Counted from the first letter of the stretch, positions 8,671 through 17,898 are shown. The stretch is 64,000 nucleotides of DNA from Nitrospira sp. (GCA_015903945.1 JABMDL010000015.1:1-64000), one strand, 5' to 3'. Translations and numbers: made by a program. Notes: generated from the letters alone by a model not told the origin.

Positions 8671-8883
8671 CTACGTCAGCCCGCCGCCTTCCTTTTCGAT
8701 CTTGCGCTTTTTGGACAGCGCTTCTGCCTGCACCACGTTCTTGCAATGCTCACACACCCAGTGGCCATACAACAGCGCCGGCCCCACCACTCCACAGAGA
8801 AGACAATAGCTGGGTTCTTCGAACGGCGGCTTCTCCTCTCGTTTTTCTTCCGCGTTCTGTTCCGTTTTCTCTAACTTCACCAT
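8671..8883 (-). CDS. Small zinc-ribbon protein
   Basis: The 70-residue product has a charged N-terminus (Lys/Glu-rich, 1-24), two CXXC pairs (C27-C30 in SYCLLCG and C44-C47 in VCEHCK) spaced as in a treble-clef or zinc ribbon, and a basic C-terminus (SKKRKIEKEGG). The start is supported by CGGAGG about 7 bases upstream. It is the first gene of the run that continues into clpB. The function is unknown; metal-dependent RNA or protein contact is possible but speculative. Confidence 0.7.
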   Translation of the reverse strand: MVKLEKTEQNAEEKREEKPPFEEPSYCLLCGVVGPALLYGHWVCEHCKNVVQAEALSKKRKIEKEGGGLT

Positions 8884-8939
8884 CGTAGCCTCCGTTGTAT
8901 CTCAAGCGATCCTCGTGTGATGCCCTGACCACTTTTCTC

Positions 8940-10373
8940 CTACCCCTTGACGCAGACGAGCGGTTCCAACCTGGCCACTTTTCTCGCCAGTCTCGCCTCG
9001 TCCGCCGCGTCGACCACCTCGCTGACATCTTTATAAGCGCCAGGCGCTTCTTCGGCAACTCCGCGCATGGATGGACTGCGAATCAGAATTCCGCGCGCGT
9101 CCAATTCCTTGACGACGTCACGGCCACGCCATTGGCGAAGGGCCTGGTGCCGGCTCATACTCCGACCGGCTCCATGGCAGGCGGACCCATAGGCCAGTGC
9201 CATGCTCTCCTTCGTACCCACAAGCACATACGAGGCCGTGCCCATGGTTCCTCCGATCAGGACCGGCTGGCCCACGGATCGGAGCGACGGAGGAAGATCG
9301 GGATGGCCGGGACCGAAGGCTCGGGTGGCCCCCTTGCGATGGACGAAAAGACGGGTCGGCGTTCCATCAAGGTCGTGCTCCTCGACCTTGCAGGTGTTAT
9401 GCGAGACGTCGTAGAGCAGCGAGAAGACGGCATCCGGCAACACATCGGCGAAGACCTCTCTGACGAGATGGGTGATGATCTGCCGATTAGCCAGCGCGCA
9501 GTTGATTGCCGCCCGCATTGCGCCGAGATATTCCTGCCCGACTTCCGAATTGATCGGGGCGCAGGCCAACTCACGATCGGGCAATTCGATATGGTGCCGC
9601 GATGCGCTGACGGCCATGCTCTTGAGAAACTCAGTGCCGATCTGATGTCCGAGCCCGCGCGAGCCGCAGTGAATGCTCACGACGAGGTCCCCTTCACGAA
9701 TGCCGAAGACCGACGACGCCTCTTCATCGAACACCGTCACGACCTGTTGCACTTCGAGATAGTGATTCCCTGAACCGAGCGTGCCCATTTCGTCCTGCTG
9801 GCGTTTCTTGGCGTGATCCGAGACATGTTCCGGCTCGGCGCCGGCCATGCAGCCATGCTCTTCGATGAACTCCAAATCCTCATGCGTCCCATAGCCCTTC
9901 CCCACTGCCCATTTCGCCCCTCCGGCGAGCATGGCGTCCATCTCACGTCGGTCCAAGTGCACCTTCCCCGTCCTGCCGACACCGGCTGGAATCCGATGAA
10001 ACAGGGCTTCGGCCAGCAGTGCTTTCACTGGTTGAAGATCCTCGGCCGTAAGTCCCGTGCGCAGCAGTCGGACTCCACACGAGATATCAAAACCCACTCC
10101 GCCAGCGGATACCACGCCGCCGACATCGGGATCGAACGCCGCAACCCCGCCAATGGGAAATCCATAGCCCCAATGGGCGTCGGGCATCGCGTAGGAGGCC
10201 TGGACGATGCCCGGCAACGTGGCCACGTTCGTGACCTGCTCGTAGACCTTCTCGTCCATCTCGCGGATCAACGAATCGGTGGCATAGATGATCCCCGGCA
10301 CCCGCATCTTGCCGTGGGGAGCAATGTGCCATTCATTCTGACCGCGCTGTTTCAATAAGGTGAGGTCCACCAC
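8940..10373 (-). CDS. rtcB: RNA-splicing ligase RtcB
   Basis: The 477-residue protein carries RtcB signatures: GYGFPIGGVAAFD near 70-80, GGVGFDISCGVRLLRTGL with the metal-binding Cys, LGSGNHYLEVQ, SIHCGSRGLGHQIG, and the C-terminal [17 protein letters not shown] ending in VCVKG. The GTP- and Mn-dependent enzyme joins RNA ends with 2',3'-cyclic phosphate or 3'-phosphate to 5'-OH ends. Archease, its activator, is encoded directly upstream (10395-10838), so the two form an operon. The last 106 bases are duplicated at 4563-4668. Confidence 0.97.
   Translation of the reverse strand: MVDLTLLKQRGQNEWHIAPHGKMRVPGIIYATDSLIREMDEKVYEQVTNVATLPGIVQASYAMPDAHWGYGFPIGGVAAFDPDVGGVVSAGGVGFDISCGVRLLRTGLTAEDLQPVKALLAEALFHRIPAGVGRTGKVHLDRREMDAMLAGGAKWAVGKGYGTHEDLEFIEEHGCMAGAEPEHVSDHAKKRQQDEMGTLGSGNHYLEVQQVVTVFDEEASSVFGIREGDLVVSIHCGSRGLGHQIGTEFLKSMAVSASRHHIELPDRELACAPINSEVGQEYLGAMRAAINCALANRQIITHLVREVFADVLPDAVFSLLYDVSHNTCKVEEHDLDGTPTRLFVHRKGATRAFGPGHPDLPPSLRSVGQPVLIGGTMGTASYVLVGTKESMALAYGSACHGAGRSMSRHQALRQWRGRDVVKELDARGILIRSPSMRGVAEEAPGAYKDVSEVVDAADEARLARKVARLEPLVCVKG
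8941..9046 (-). repeat. Direct repeat copy at the rtcB 3' end
   Basis: This is the intact-gene copy of the 106-base direct repeat whose second copy is at 4563-4668. The offset is 4378 bases without gaps. Both copies end at the rtcB stop codon, so the zinc-ribbon, clpB, cbpA and cbpM genes lie exactly between the copies. Confidence 0.85.
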
Positions 10374-10394
10374 CGCCTCCTGTGCTTGTGCGAA

Positions 10395-10838
10395 CTACAC
10401 ATCGACGACACACTGCGCGACCCAGCGACTCCGCCGATCTTGCTTCACCGATAACTCGGTATAGGTTGCGCCTTTCACCTCGACCGCAGGCTGATGGCGT
10501 GCGACTTCGACCGGTTCTCCCCACGCAGTCGCGTGGAGCAAATGGCCGTTGAAGCGTACGGCGAAGCAGCTGAACAGCATCTTCCGCGTCGCCATTTCAT
10601 AGACGAGCGCGTTCAGCCAATCGACCAGCAACAATTCGTCGTCGGGCGCCTCACAGACAATCGGCACGGCTTGCAAAGGAGCAACAGAAGCCGGATCCGT
10701 GATCACGGCGGTCATGGCCAGCGCCGCATGTTCGAAAGCGGCCTCCTTCGTTGGGCCTATTCCCCGCACACCCATGTCAGCTTGATGCGGGAAATGTTCC
10801 CAGCTGGCCTGCCCGGTTTCGGAACGAGAAGGGTGCAT
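10395..10838 (-). CDS. Archease, RtcB activator
   Basis: The 147-residue protein starts at ATG 10838 ([16 protein letters not shown]); a longer in-frame extension to 10931 lacks family character. Archease features include [15 protein letters not shown] with its metal-binding Asp, [36 protein letters not shown], and the closing [12 protein letters not shown] and VAQCVVDV. Archease speeds guanylylation of RtcB and allows multiple turnover. The stop is 21 bases from the rtcB start, indicating one transcript. No RtcR regulator is visible nearby. Confidence 0.92.
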   Translation of the reverse strand: MHPSRSETGQASWEHFPHQADMGVRGIGPTKEAAFEHAALAMTAVITDPASVAPLQAVPIVCEAPDDELLLVDWLNALVYEMATRKMLFSCFAVRFNGHLLHATAWGEPVEVARHQPAVEVKGATYTELSVKQDRRSRWVAQCVVDV

Positions 10839-10867
10839 GATCGATAGATTCCCCGGTGCGAGGCCGG

Positions 10868-11935
10868 TTACGGAATGGTGATCGTGCCGACCTGGCCCTC
10901 GACGCTCATCAGCGTGCCGAACGCCCCGCATTTGGCCTGCATGGTTCGCTCAAGGAACCGCCGCTCCTCCTCCTTGGCCGTGCGGACGCCGAGGTCCTCG
11001 ATACAGGCCGGATAGAGCCGGATGCGCGCGATGCGGCCTTGTTCCACTTCAAGCATGAACAGGAATGTGAGATCGTTGCGCTCGTCCTTGTCAACCCAGT
11101 AGTCATCGACGAAATCGCCGGTCGAATAGAGGATGGCGTTCCCTTTGTAACATTCGATTCCCAGCGGGGTATGGTTGGAATGCCCCCAATACAGATTCGC
11201 GCCCATGTCGATCAGCTCGTGCGCAAGTGCTTGTATCGAGCGCGAAGGCCCGCCCCAATTAGGACCGATGTGCGCGCTGACGATCACAATCTCCGATTGC
11301 TCTCGAACGTGCGAGAGCATCTGCGCAATGCGCGACCGGTAGGGTTCGATCAAGCCGTGGTCGTCATAGGACACGTAGTTCACGCCCGGCTTCGTCGCGG
11401 TCGCCTCCCACTCCGGTTCGTTGTCCGTCAAGGCCACAAGTGCCATGCGCCCTTCCGGCAATGTGAACCGCGCGGGCATCAGCGAGTCCTCCAGGGTCGC
11501 ACCGCCACCGGTTCGCTTGATGCCGACCTGGTCGAGCAGCGCCAAGCAATCCGACAGTGCATCGGGTCCGTAATCCAGCACATGATTGTTCGCCAGCGCC
11601 ACTCCGTCGATCTTGGCCGCTTGCAGGAACTCGACGGCGCGGGGCCTGGCGCGGAAGTGAAAGGCCTTGGTCGTCGGATGCCACTCTTCTCCCCGATCGC
11701 TGATGACACATTCGAGATTGATGAGCCGGCAGTCGGCGTCGAGCATGATCGGAAGGACATCGCCCCACAGAGCTTCGGGGCGCACGGAGCGATTCTGAAT
11801 GACATACTGATCCACCAACCGTCCGAGCATCACGTCGCCGGTCAGCGCGATCTGGATCACCTTCCCATGCCCTGTCGCTGGTTTCATCACAAGTTCACGC
11901 AGAGGTGCAACGTCGTTATCGTACCGGCGCTCCAA
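10868..11935 (-). CDS. CapA/poly-gamma-glutamate-synthesis-type metallophosphatase domain protein
   Basis: The product (355 residues from 11935, or 339 from Met at 11887) matches the CapA family, a calcineurin-like fold with metal ligands: [57 protein letters not shown] and [10 protein letters not shown]. Some CapA proteins help make poly-gamma-glutamate, but many homologues act on unknown phosphoesters. No capB or capC is present, so a capsule role is not supported. There is no clear signal peptide. The start at 11887 ([18 protein letters not shown]) fits the domain boundary better. Confidence 0.85.
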   Translation of the reverse strand: MERRYDNDVAPLRELVMKPATGHGKVIQIALTGDVMLGRLVDQYVIQNRSVRPEALWGDVLPIMLDADCRLINLECVISDRGEEWHPTTKAFHFRARPRAVEFLQAAKIDGVALANNHVLDYGPDALSDCLALLDQVGIKRTGGGATLEDSLMPARFTLPEGRMALVALTDNEPEWEATATKPGVNYVSYDDHGLIEPYRSRIAQMLSHVREQSEIVIVSAHIGPNWGGPSRSIQALAHELIDMGANLYWGHSNHTPLGIECYKGNAILYSTGDFVDDYWVDKDERNDLTFLFMLEVEQGRIARIRLYPACIEDLGVRTAKEEERRFLERTMQAKCGAFGTLMSVEGQVGTITIP

Positions 11936-11982
11936 ATCATTGCCCGGCCCTCACCTCAACCTTCACCCGCCTCCCGTAGCAG

Positions 11983-12900
11983 TTAGAGCCATTCTCGCTC
12001 CGCCTTGTCAGCCCGTTCTCCCCACAGGGTGCTGAGCGGGATATCCGCGAGAGAGTAAGCGCCGGGGTCAAGATCCGGTAATGCGCGTGCGGCTGCCAGC
12101 ATGACCTCGGCCGTGACCACCACTTCGTCGAACCGTCCCTCCAGTACGAAGTGCTGTCGGCCGAGTCGTTGCGAAGAACTTCGCCGGTCAAGGACCACGC
12201 CCCGTGCCTCCTGTTCGAGTGAGGCGAGACTCTCCACCGGGAAGACCTGTGTCTCCTCGCCGAGAAACAGAGGATCGGCACGAATGGCCTCGGCCACGCG
12301 ATCGGCATTCGCTCCCTGCTCCAATTCGACATACACGTAGCGCTGCAATCGGCCGTCGGTTGTTCGGACTTCGGTACAGCGCGCATCTTTCACGCCCACG
12401 ACGCTCTTGGCCATGACGGTGTGGCGGAGGGTGATGCCAGGTCGATGGGTCGTCTCGGTCACCCCTCCGGGTGTGAGCAGCGCCAGCCAAGATCGAAATA
12501 CCGAGAGCCCTCCGGGATCCCACCCGGCTCCGACAATGGCCGGAGTGTGGTGATGAAGGGCCAGCTTGTGGATCGCTTCCTTGTGGGCGTGAAACGATTC
12601 TCCGTGGAGGATGGCGCAGTCCACGATCGGAATTCCATGCTGAAGAATCTGAGATGCAGTCTCCGTGACGGCGCCTGTCGGCACGCAGATCAGCGCTCCG
12701 TCCACGGCACTCAGCTGACCGGCGTGGGTCATCAGCGGAATTTGCCGCAGGTGGCCGGGGAGTCCCTCTGCTCCGCTGGCCGGCCGACGGACGAACGCTT
12801 CAACCGCAAGGTCATGGCTCAGAGCGATGAGTTCCGCGCAGGCCTGGCCGATCCTGCCGAGTCCGACAACAGCGAGACGCAATAGTTTCGTGGATGCCAT
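11983..12900 (-). CDS. Diaminopimelate dehydrogenase-like oxidoreductase
   Basis: The 305-residue protein opens with a Rossmann nucleotide-binding motif (VVGLGRIGQAC, about 10-20) and continues with VDGALICVPTGAV, PIVDCAILHGESFHAHK and AIVGAGWDPGGLSVFRS. The GWDPG segment is characteristic of meso-diaminopimelate D-dehydrogenase, which makes meso-DAP in one NADPH-dependent step. The rest is divergent, so the substrate may differ. It is the first gene of the minus-strand run that includes capA-like, archease and rtcB. A 47-base gap separates it from the capA-like gene. Confidence 0.7.
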   Translation of the reverse strand: MASTKLLRLAVVGLGRIGQACAELIALSHDLAVEAFVRRPASGAEGLPGHLRQIPLMTHAGQLSAVDGALICVPTGAVTETASQILQHGIPIVDCAILHGESFHAHKEAIHKLALHHHTPAIVGAGWDPGGLSVFRSWLALLTPGGVTETTHRPGITLRHTVMAKSVVGVKDARCTEVRTTDGRLQRYVYVELEQGANADRVAEAIRADPLFLGEETQVFPVESLASLEQEARGVVLDRRSSSQRLGRQHFVLEGRFDEVVVTAEVMLAAARALPDLDPGAYSLADIPLSTLWGERADKAEREWL

Positions 12901-13385
12901 CGTCCGCGACGAACTCTCCTTTCTCCGCCACGAGTCTCACGGTACTTTGATGAAGGGATGCGGCTCATAGGTCGCCGGTGTTTGTATTGAGCAAGTGGAG
13001 TGCCTGCGGTTGTCCGGCTGTTCTCGACGCGAGCAGAGCGACTCCTTGTAGAGCAAACTCGCTGATATCGGATGACCGATGGGGGATAGAGCCCGTGAAA
13101 AAGGGGCGGCTAGAATCGCCCCAGCCTGAAAATCCCTGTGCCCTTTGGCGACATCGGGGAATGGATCTTGTGGCGGATTTCTACAAAGGTATACGTAGCG
13201 CGCCTGATGCTCCTCGCTCAATAGCTGAAGTTGTCAATGAGTTGCGTTGCTCCTCGTCGCGACCTCGCATGGCCCTGTTCTTGCCAAGAAGAGTGGAGCA
13301 CCGCACGGCGAGACCCGTAGCGAACGGTTCGTGGCGCCGACGGAGCGACCGAATCCTTCAGCGCTCAGTGCTCGGGAAATCACGT
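12901..13385. other. Divergent promoter region
   Basis: This 485-base gap lies between the minus-strand run ending at 12900 and the plus-strand gene at 13386. An open frame on the plus strand from 12978 is in phase with the HAD gene but reads as low-quality Arg/Ser/Pro sequence, so I treat it as leader. A short hairpin (GGGGCG / CGCCCC) lies near 13106-13125, and a possible sigma-70 promoter is listed separately. Confidence 0.5.
13168..13195 (+). promoter_or_regulatory. Possible sigma-70 promoter for the HAD-DUF87 gene
   Basis: TTGTGG (13168-13173) and TATACG (13190-13195) are separated by 16 bases, a reasonable match to -35 and -10 boxes. Transcription would start about 185 bases before the ATG at 13386, giving a long leader. 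The match is visual only. Confidence 0.3.
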
Positions 13386-15113
13386 ATGTATCGTCTCATC
13401 CTAGCGTTCGACTTCGACGGCACCCTCGCCGTGAACGGCGACGTGCCGCTCGAACTCAAAACGGCGCTGGAACAATGCCGTGCCACCGGCCACGTCTTGT
13501 TTCTGGTGACGGGGCGCCGCTTCGAAACCGTGAAATTGGGCGGTCTCACTGATGTCTTTGCCGGAATCGTCTGGGAAAACGGGGCGGTTCTAAGCCATAC
13601 CGCAAGCGGAGAGACCTATCTTCCGTTCGGCCAACTCGACGCCCGGTTGCTGAAAGCCGTTGAGGAGTCAGGTATTCCGTTTGAGCGAGGCCTTGCGATC
13701 GCGGCGACCTGGACGCCACATGACCAAACGTTGTGGCGCGTCCTGAGTTCGTACGGGGGCAGCACCTCGCTCGAATACAACAAAGGCGCCGTGATGGTAC
13801 TCCCGCCCGGCGCCACCAAGGGGGCCGGGCTGGAACGGCTTCTCGCCCTCTGCGGTTTGTCCCCGAGGAATCTGGCGGCGTTCGGCGATGCGGAGAACGA
13901 TCTCTCCATGCTGACCCTCGCCGAAGTCTCGGTCGCGGTGGCGGATGCCGTCCCCGCCGTGATCGAGACGTCGGACATCGTCGCCACGGCGCCGGGGCCT
14001 CAAGGCGTGTTGGAAATTCTCAAAGAATATCCCCTGGGCGGCAAGTTTCTCGACATTCCGCTCAAACGTGAACGGCCGATTTTGCTCGGACAAGCCGAGA
14101 CAGGCGTCAGCGTCAGCATCCCCGCCGCACGATTGGCGGGGCGCAACCTGGGTGTCTTTGGAAACTCAGGGACCGGAAAGTCGTGGATGGTGGGCTTGCT
14201 CGCAGAAGGCCTCCATCATGAAGAGTACCAGGTTCTCCTCATCGATCCGGAGGGAGACTTCCGCGGACTGCGCGTGCTGCCCCGCTTCGTGTCGATGAGC
14301 GGCGACCAGGCGACACTGCCCTCACCTGCCTCCGTCGTCTCGCTCATCGAGGAGGGAGGGGTATCACTGGTCCTCGATCTGAGCCAATATCCGGTCAGTC
14401 TGCGAAGCCGCTACCTTGCCGACCTGCTGCGCGCCTTGCGTCCCGTCCGCGAGCGAAAATTCCGCCCCCATTGGGTCGTGCTGGATGAAGCGCAGGAGTT
14501 CCTATTTGAAGGCAGTGAGATCGTTTCGCTGATTCGTCCCGCTCTGCAGGTCGGGGGGTGGGCCTTCGTCTCGTATCGTCCGGACCGACTCAGTTCATCG
14601 ATCCTCGCATCGCTCCATCATCTGCTCTTGACCAGGATTACAGACGGCGCGATAGGGGATTGCCTCCGCAAACATTGTTCCGTATGCAGCCTGAAAGGGG
14701 CGAATCTCCGTCAGATTCCGATGGGGAGCGCCTTGCTCTGCGGCGGGGAGGTCGTCCGTATGCGTCCGGCAATTCGGCGGGTTCCCCACGTCCGTCATCT
14801 CTACAAATATCTTGATATTCCCCTCCCGCTGGGCAAGCGATTCGCCTTTCGCACTGAGAAAGGTTACCTGGGCGTCGAAGCGGCCAGTTTGTACGAACTG
14901 GCGCATCTGATTCCGACGGTTTCCTTGGAGAGCTTGGAGTATCACGATCACCGGGAGGATTTCGTGAAATGGGCTGAAGGAACGCTCGGCGACGGAGGGC
15001 TCGCGTCACGCCTCAGAAAAGTGGCCAATCGCCGATATCGAGGAGAAGAACTCCGCGAGGCGCTCGATCATGTGGTGTCGGCTCACTACGAGGAAGTCCG
15101 GCGGCTTCGGTAG
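13386..15113 (+). CDS. Fusion of HAD phosphatase and DUF87/HerA-like ATPase
   Basis: The 575-residue protein starts at ATG 13386 (MYRLILAFDFDGTLAV). Residues 1-220 form a HAD phosphatase of the Cof/sucrose-phosphatase type, with nucleophile and acid D9 and D11 in DFDGT, a Lys in EYNKGAVM, and the metal motif GDAENDLSML. Residues about 235-480 form a P-loop ATPase like DUF87/HerA, with Walker A GNSGTGKS (259-266) and Walker B WVVLDEAQEF (D367, E368). The tail is unassigned. Joining a small-molecule phosphatase to a motor-type ATPase is unusual. It precedes the acyl ligase fusion by 9 bases, so the two are probably cotranscribed. The substrate is unknown. Confidence 0.8.
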   Translation: MYRLILAFDFDGTLAVNGDVPLELKTALEQCRATGHVLFLVTGRRFETVKLGGLTDVFAGIVWENGAVLSHTASGETYLPFGQLDARLLKAVEESGIPFERGLAIAATWTPHDQTLWRVLSSYGGSTSLEYNKGAVMVLPPGATKGAGLERLLALCGLSPRNLAAFGDAENDLSMLTLAEVSVAVADAVPAVIETSDIVATAPGPQGVLEILKEYPLGGKFLDIPLKRERPILLGQAETGVSVSIPAARLAGRNLGVFGNSGTGKSWMVGLLAEGLHHEEYQVLLIDPEGDFRGLRVLPRFVSMSGDQATLPSPASVVSLIEEGGVSLVLDLSQYPVSLRSRYLADLLRALRPVRERKFRPHWVVLDEAQEFLFEGSEIVSLIRPALQVGGWAFVSYRPDRLSSSILASLHHLLLTRITDGAIGDCLRKHCSVCSLKGANLRQIPMGSALLCGGEVVRMRPAIRRVPHVRHLYKYLDIPLPLGKRFAFRTEKGYLGVEAASLYELAHLIPTVSLESLEYHDHREDFVKWAEGTLGDGGLASRLRKVANRRYRGEELREALDHVVSAHYEEVRRLR

Positions 15114-15122
15114 CCCCAGAGG

Positions 15123-17867
15123 ATGAGCAAGAACGGAGACTTTGTGGGGGTACGTCACTCGCCGATGCCTCCCTGTGGCACGCTGCAGGCTCTTGCCCGC
15201 AATCTGTCCGTGCATGGAGATCAACCGGCGATCCTCGCGTTCCACCGGCACACCGTGGACACATGGTCGTATGCGAGTCTGTCGAATGCCGTGAGCGGTC
15301 TGGCCTCAGGTCTGATCGAGAACGGTCTCAGCACGCGCGAGCCGGTGGCGATCTATTCGCCGAATCGGGCGGAGTGGATCATTGCCTGCCTGGCCTTACT
15401 CCACGCAGGCGCTGTTCCGGTGCCGATCGATTCGCAATCGGCGGGCGAGGACCTCGTCCACGTCATCGAAGACTCCGGAACCCGCCGGATCTTTACCGTT
15501 CGCCCGTTGGCTGATCGCCTGGCGGCTCTCGGATTCGACCGAGACCGCACCATTCTATTGCTGGATGCCGGTGAGACAGATCCGCAAAGCTGGCAACGGC
15601 TCAGCAGCCGCCACACCCGGGACGGATTTCCAGCGAAGCCGGAGGACCAGGCCCTCTTGTTCTATACCTCAGGAGCGAGCGGCAGACCGAAAGGGGTGCC
15701 GCTGACTCATGGCAATCTTGTCTCCAACCTCCAGGCCTTGCTCGACGTGTTGGTCTATCGTTCAGATGAACGGCTGCTCTTGCCGCTGCCGCTGCATCAT
15801 GTCTATCCCTTCATGGTTGGTCTCCTGGCGCCCTGCATGCTCGGCCTTCCCGTCATCCTTCCCCATTCGTTAACCGGTCCGCAGATGTTGCGTGCCCTCC
15901 GCGAGGGTAATGTGACGGGGGTCCCGCGAATCTACTCGGCCCTGTACGAGGCAATCGAGCAGCGGGTGCGGCAAAAGGGCCGGGTGGCCTCGGCGACCTT
16001 TCACAGCCTGCTTGCTCTCTCGACGGTGTTCAATCGAACCTTCGGTATCGGGCTCGGGCGGCGGCTCTTTTCACCGCTGCGACACCACGTCGGGCCGCAA
16101 CTCAGAACATTGGTGTCCGGAGGGTCGGCGCTTCCGTCCGATCTCGCGTGGAACTTAGCGGGATTGGGTTGGCAGGTAGCGGGAGGATTTGGATTGACGG
16201 AAACCTCTCCGATTCTCACGTTGACCGTCCCGGGCAGTCGAGTGATCGACACAGCGGGCAGGGCGCTCCCCGGCGTGCGCCTCCGCATCGCCGACTCCGA
16301 TCCCGAGACCGGCTACGGAGAAATCCAAGCCGAGGGTCCCAACGTGTTCGCCGGCTATCGGCATCTGCCGGACAAGACTGCTGACGCCTTCACCCAAGAC
16401 GGCTGGTTTCGCACAGGAGATCTCGGCTATGTCGACCGAGCGGGCTATCTGCATGTTGTTGGGCGGGCGTCCTCCCGCATCACGTTGCCCGGCGGAGAAA
16501 AAATTTGGCCGGAACGGATCGAGGCAATCATGAACGAAGCCCCCTCGGTACGCGAATCGGCTGTTCTCGCCCGTGAGGGTCGCTTGGTCGGAATCGTCGT
16601 GCCTCATGCGGTCTCCGTCCACAAGGATGCGCTCGACAGTCTGGCGCAGATGATTCGTGCCGACCTCGACGCGCGACTGCGCCAGGTGCCTTCTTATTCC
16701 CGCCTCACCGATGTCAGCCTCAGTGTGGATCCCTTGCCCAGAACCAGGCTTGGGAAGCTCCAGCGGCACAAACTCCGCGCGCTCTTTGAGGCAACCAAAC
16801 AGCAGGGGAACAGGGGACTGGTGGACACGGGCCCAATCTCCATCGAGCTGATGGCGCCCGAAGACCGGCAGTTGCTGGAGGACCCGGTCGCGCTGCGCAC
16901 CTGGCAATGGCTGGCCGATCGGTTTGGCTCGGTGCGGCTCACCCCGGACACGAACATTGCGCTCGAACTCGGCCTGGACTCGCTGGCCTGGATGACCCTG
17001 ACGCTGGAGCTGCGCGACCGGGTTGGTATCGATTTGCCGGAAGACGCCATCGCCCGAATCGGGACCGTCAGGGATCTGTTGCGCGAGGCGGTCGAAGCAG
17101 AGGAGCATGCCGGTGCCGCGGTCGATCCGGCGGTGCAGCTTGAGAAACCGGAACAATTGCTGGCCCCGAGCCAGCTGGAGTGGCTCGCGGAGAGGGGATG
17201 GTTCGTCCGCCGACTCGGTACGGTGCTGTTCGTCCTCAATCGGCTGCTCATGAAGAGGTTCTTTTCGCTTGAAGTTCAGGGAGTGGAACGAATACTGACG
17301 CAGGGTCCTTGCGTCTTGGTCCCCAACCACACAAGCCTGCTCGATCCACCGGCTGTCATGGCGGCCCTCTCCGACAGTTTCTTGAACCGGACCTACTGGG
17401 GAGGCTGGACCGGGATCATGTTTCGGAACACCCTCATGCGCCTTGTCAGCCGAGCCACGCAGGTGCTGCCGATCGATCAGAGCAGTCGCCCCTTGGCCAA
17501 CATTGCCTTGGGCGCCGCGGCGCTCGCGCGCGGCTACCACCTTGTCTGGTTTCCTGAGGGAGGGAGGTCTCCTGACGGAATCCTTCAGCCGTTTCAGTCG
17601 GGGATCGGCTTGATGATGACGGCGCACCAGGTCCCCGTCATTCCCGTGTGGATCGAGGGGAGCTTTGAAGCCCTTCCGACCGGCGCACGGTGGCCGCATC
17701 GTCGTGCCATCCGAGTAGTTTTCGGCGAGACTCTGGACGCCGGAACGCTGGCTGGACCGAGTCGCGGCGATGATCGATATCGGCGGATCGCAACCGCGCT
17801 CCATGATCGCGTCGCGGCATTGGGAGGCCGCCCGATGCACAGGTTGCCCGCATCTCGTGAAGCGTGA
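15123..17867 (+). CDS. Three-domain acyl-activating ligase / acyl carrier / acyltransferase
   Basis: The 914-residue protein has, in order: an AMP-forming acyl ligase domain (about 1-545; YTSGASGRPKGVPLTHGN near 180, GGFGLTETSPI, GWFRTGDLGYVD, and VGRASSRITLPGGEK near the end), an acyl carrier domain (about 580-660; LGLDSLAW with phosphopantetheine Ser620), and a PlsC-type acyltransferase (about 700-900; NHTSLLDPP with H736 and D741, FPEGGRSPDG at 810-819). It would activate a fatty acid, load it on its own carrier and transfer it to a glycerophosphate-type acceptor at the membrane. E. coli Aas joins similar activities without a carrier domain. The putative ribosome site lies very close to the ATG, so a start at 15165 is also possible. 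Confidence 0.88.
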   Translation: MSKNGDFVGVRHSPMPPCGTLQALARNLSVHGDQPAILAFHRHTVDTWSYASLSNAVSGLASGLIENGLSTREPVAIYSPNRAEWIIACLALLHAGAVPVPIDSQSAGEDLVHVIEDSGTRRIFTVRPLADRLAALGFDRDRTILLLDAGETDPQSWQRLSSRHTRDGFPAKPEDQALLFYTSGASGRPKGVPLTHGNLVSNLQALLDVLVYRSDERLLLPLPLHHVYPFMVGLLAPCMLGLPVILPHSLTGPQMLRALREGNVTGVPRIYSALYEAIEQRVRQKGRVASATFHSLLALSTVFNRTFGIGLGRRLFSPLRHHVGPQLRTLVSGGSALPSDLAWNLAGLGWQVAGGFGLTETSPILTLTVPGSRVIDTAGRALPGVRLRIADSDPETGYGEIQAEGPNVFAGYRHLPDKTADAFTQDGWFRTGDLGYVDRAGYLHVVGRASSRITLPGGEKIWPERIEAIMNEAPSVRESAVLAREGRLVGIVVPHAVSVHKDALDSLAQMIRADLDARLRQVPSYSRLTDVSLSVDPLPRTRLGKLQRHKLRALFEATKQQGNRGLVDTGPISIELMAPEDRQLLEDPVALRTWQWLADRFGSVRLTPDTNIALELGLDSLAWMTLTLELRDRVGIDLPEDAIARIGTVRDLLREAVEAEEHAGAAVDPAVQLEKPEQLLAPSQLEWLAERGWFVRRLGTVLFVLNRLLMKRFFSLEVQGVERILTQGPCVLVPNHTSLLDPPAVMAALSDSFLNRTYWGGWTGIMFRNTLMRLVSRATQVLPIDQSSRPLANIALGAAALARGYHLVWFPEGGRSPDGILQPFQSGIGLMMTAHQVPVIPVWIEGSFEALPTGARWPHRRAIRVVFGETLDAGTLAGPSRGDDRYRRIATALHDRVAALGGRPMHRLPASREA

Positions 17868-17898
17868 AGCGTCGTTCGGACGTAAAGAGCCTCTTCAA

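Noticed and set aside
12978..13385. In-frame N-terminal extension of the HAD-DUF87 gene
   Set aside because: 136 extra residues are Arg/Ser/Pro/Cys-rich with no family match, and the HAD domain begins right at the Met at 13386.
16155..17840. 561-codon open frame on the minus strand
   Set aside because: It is the shadow of the acyl ligase fusion on the plus strand; composition is Arg/Gln/Asp-rich with no motifs.
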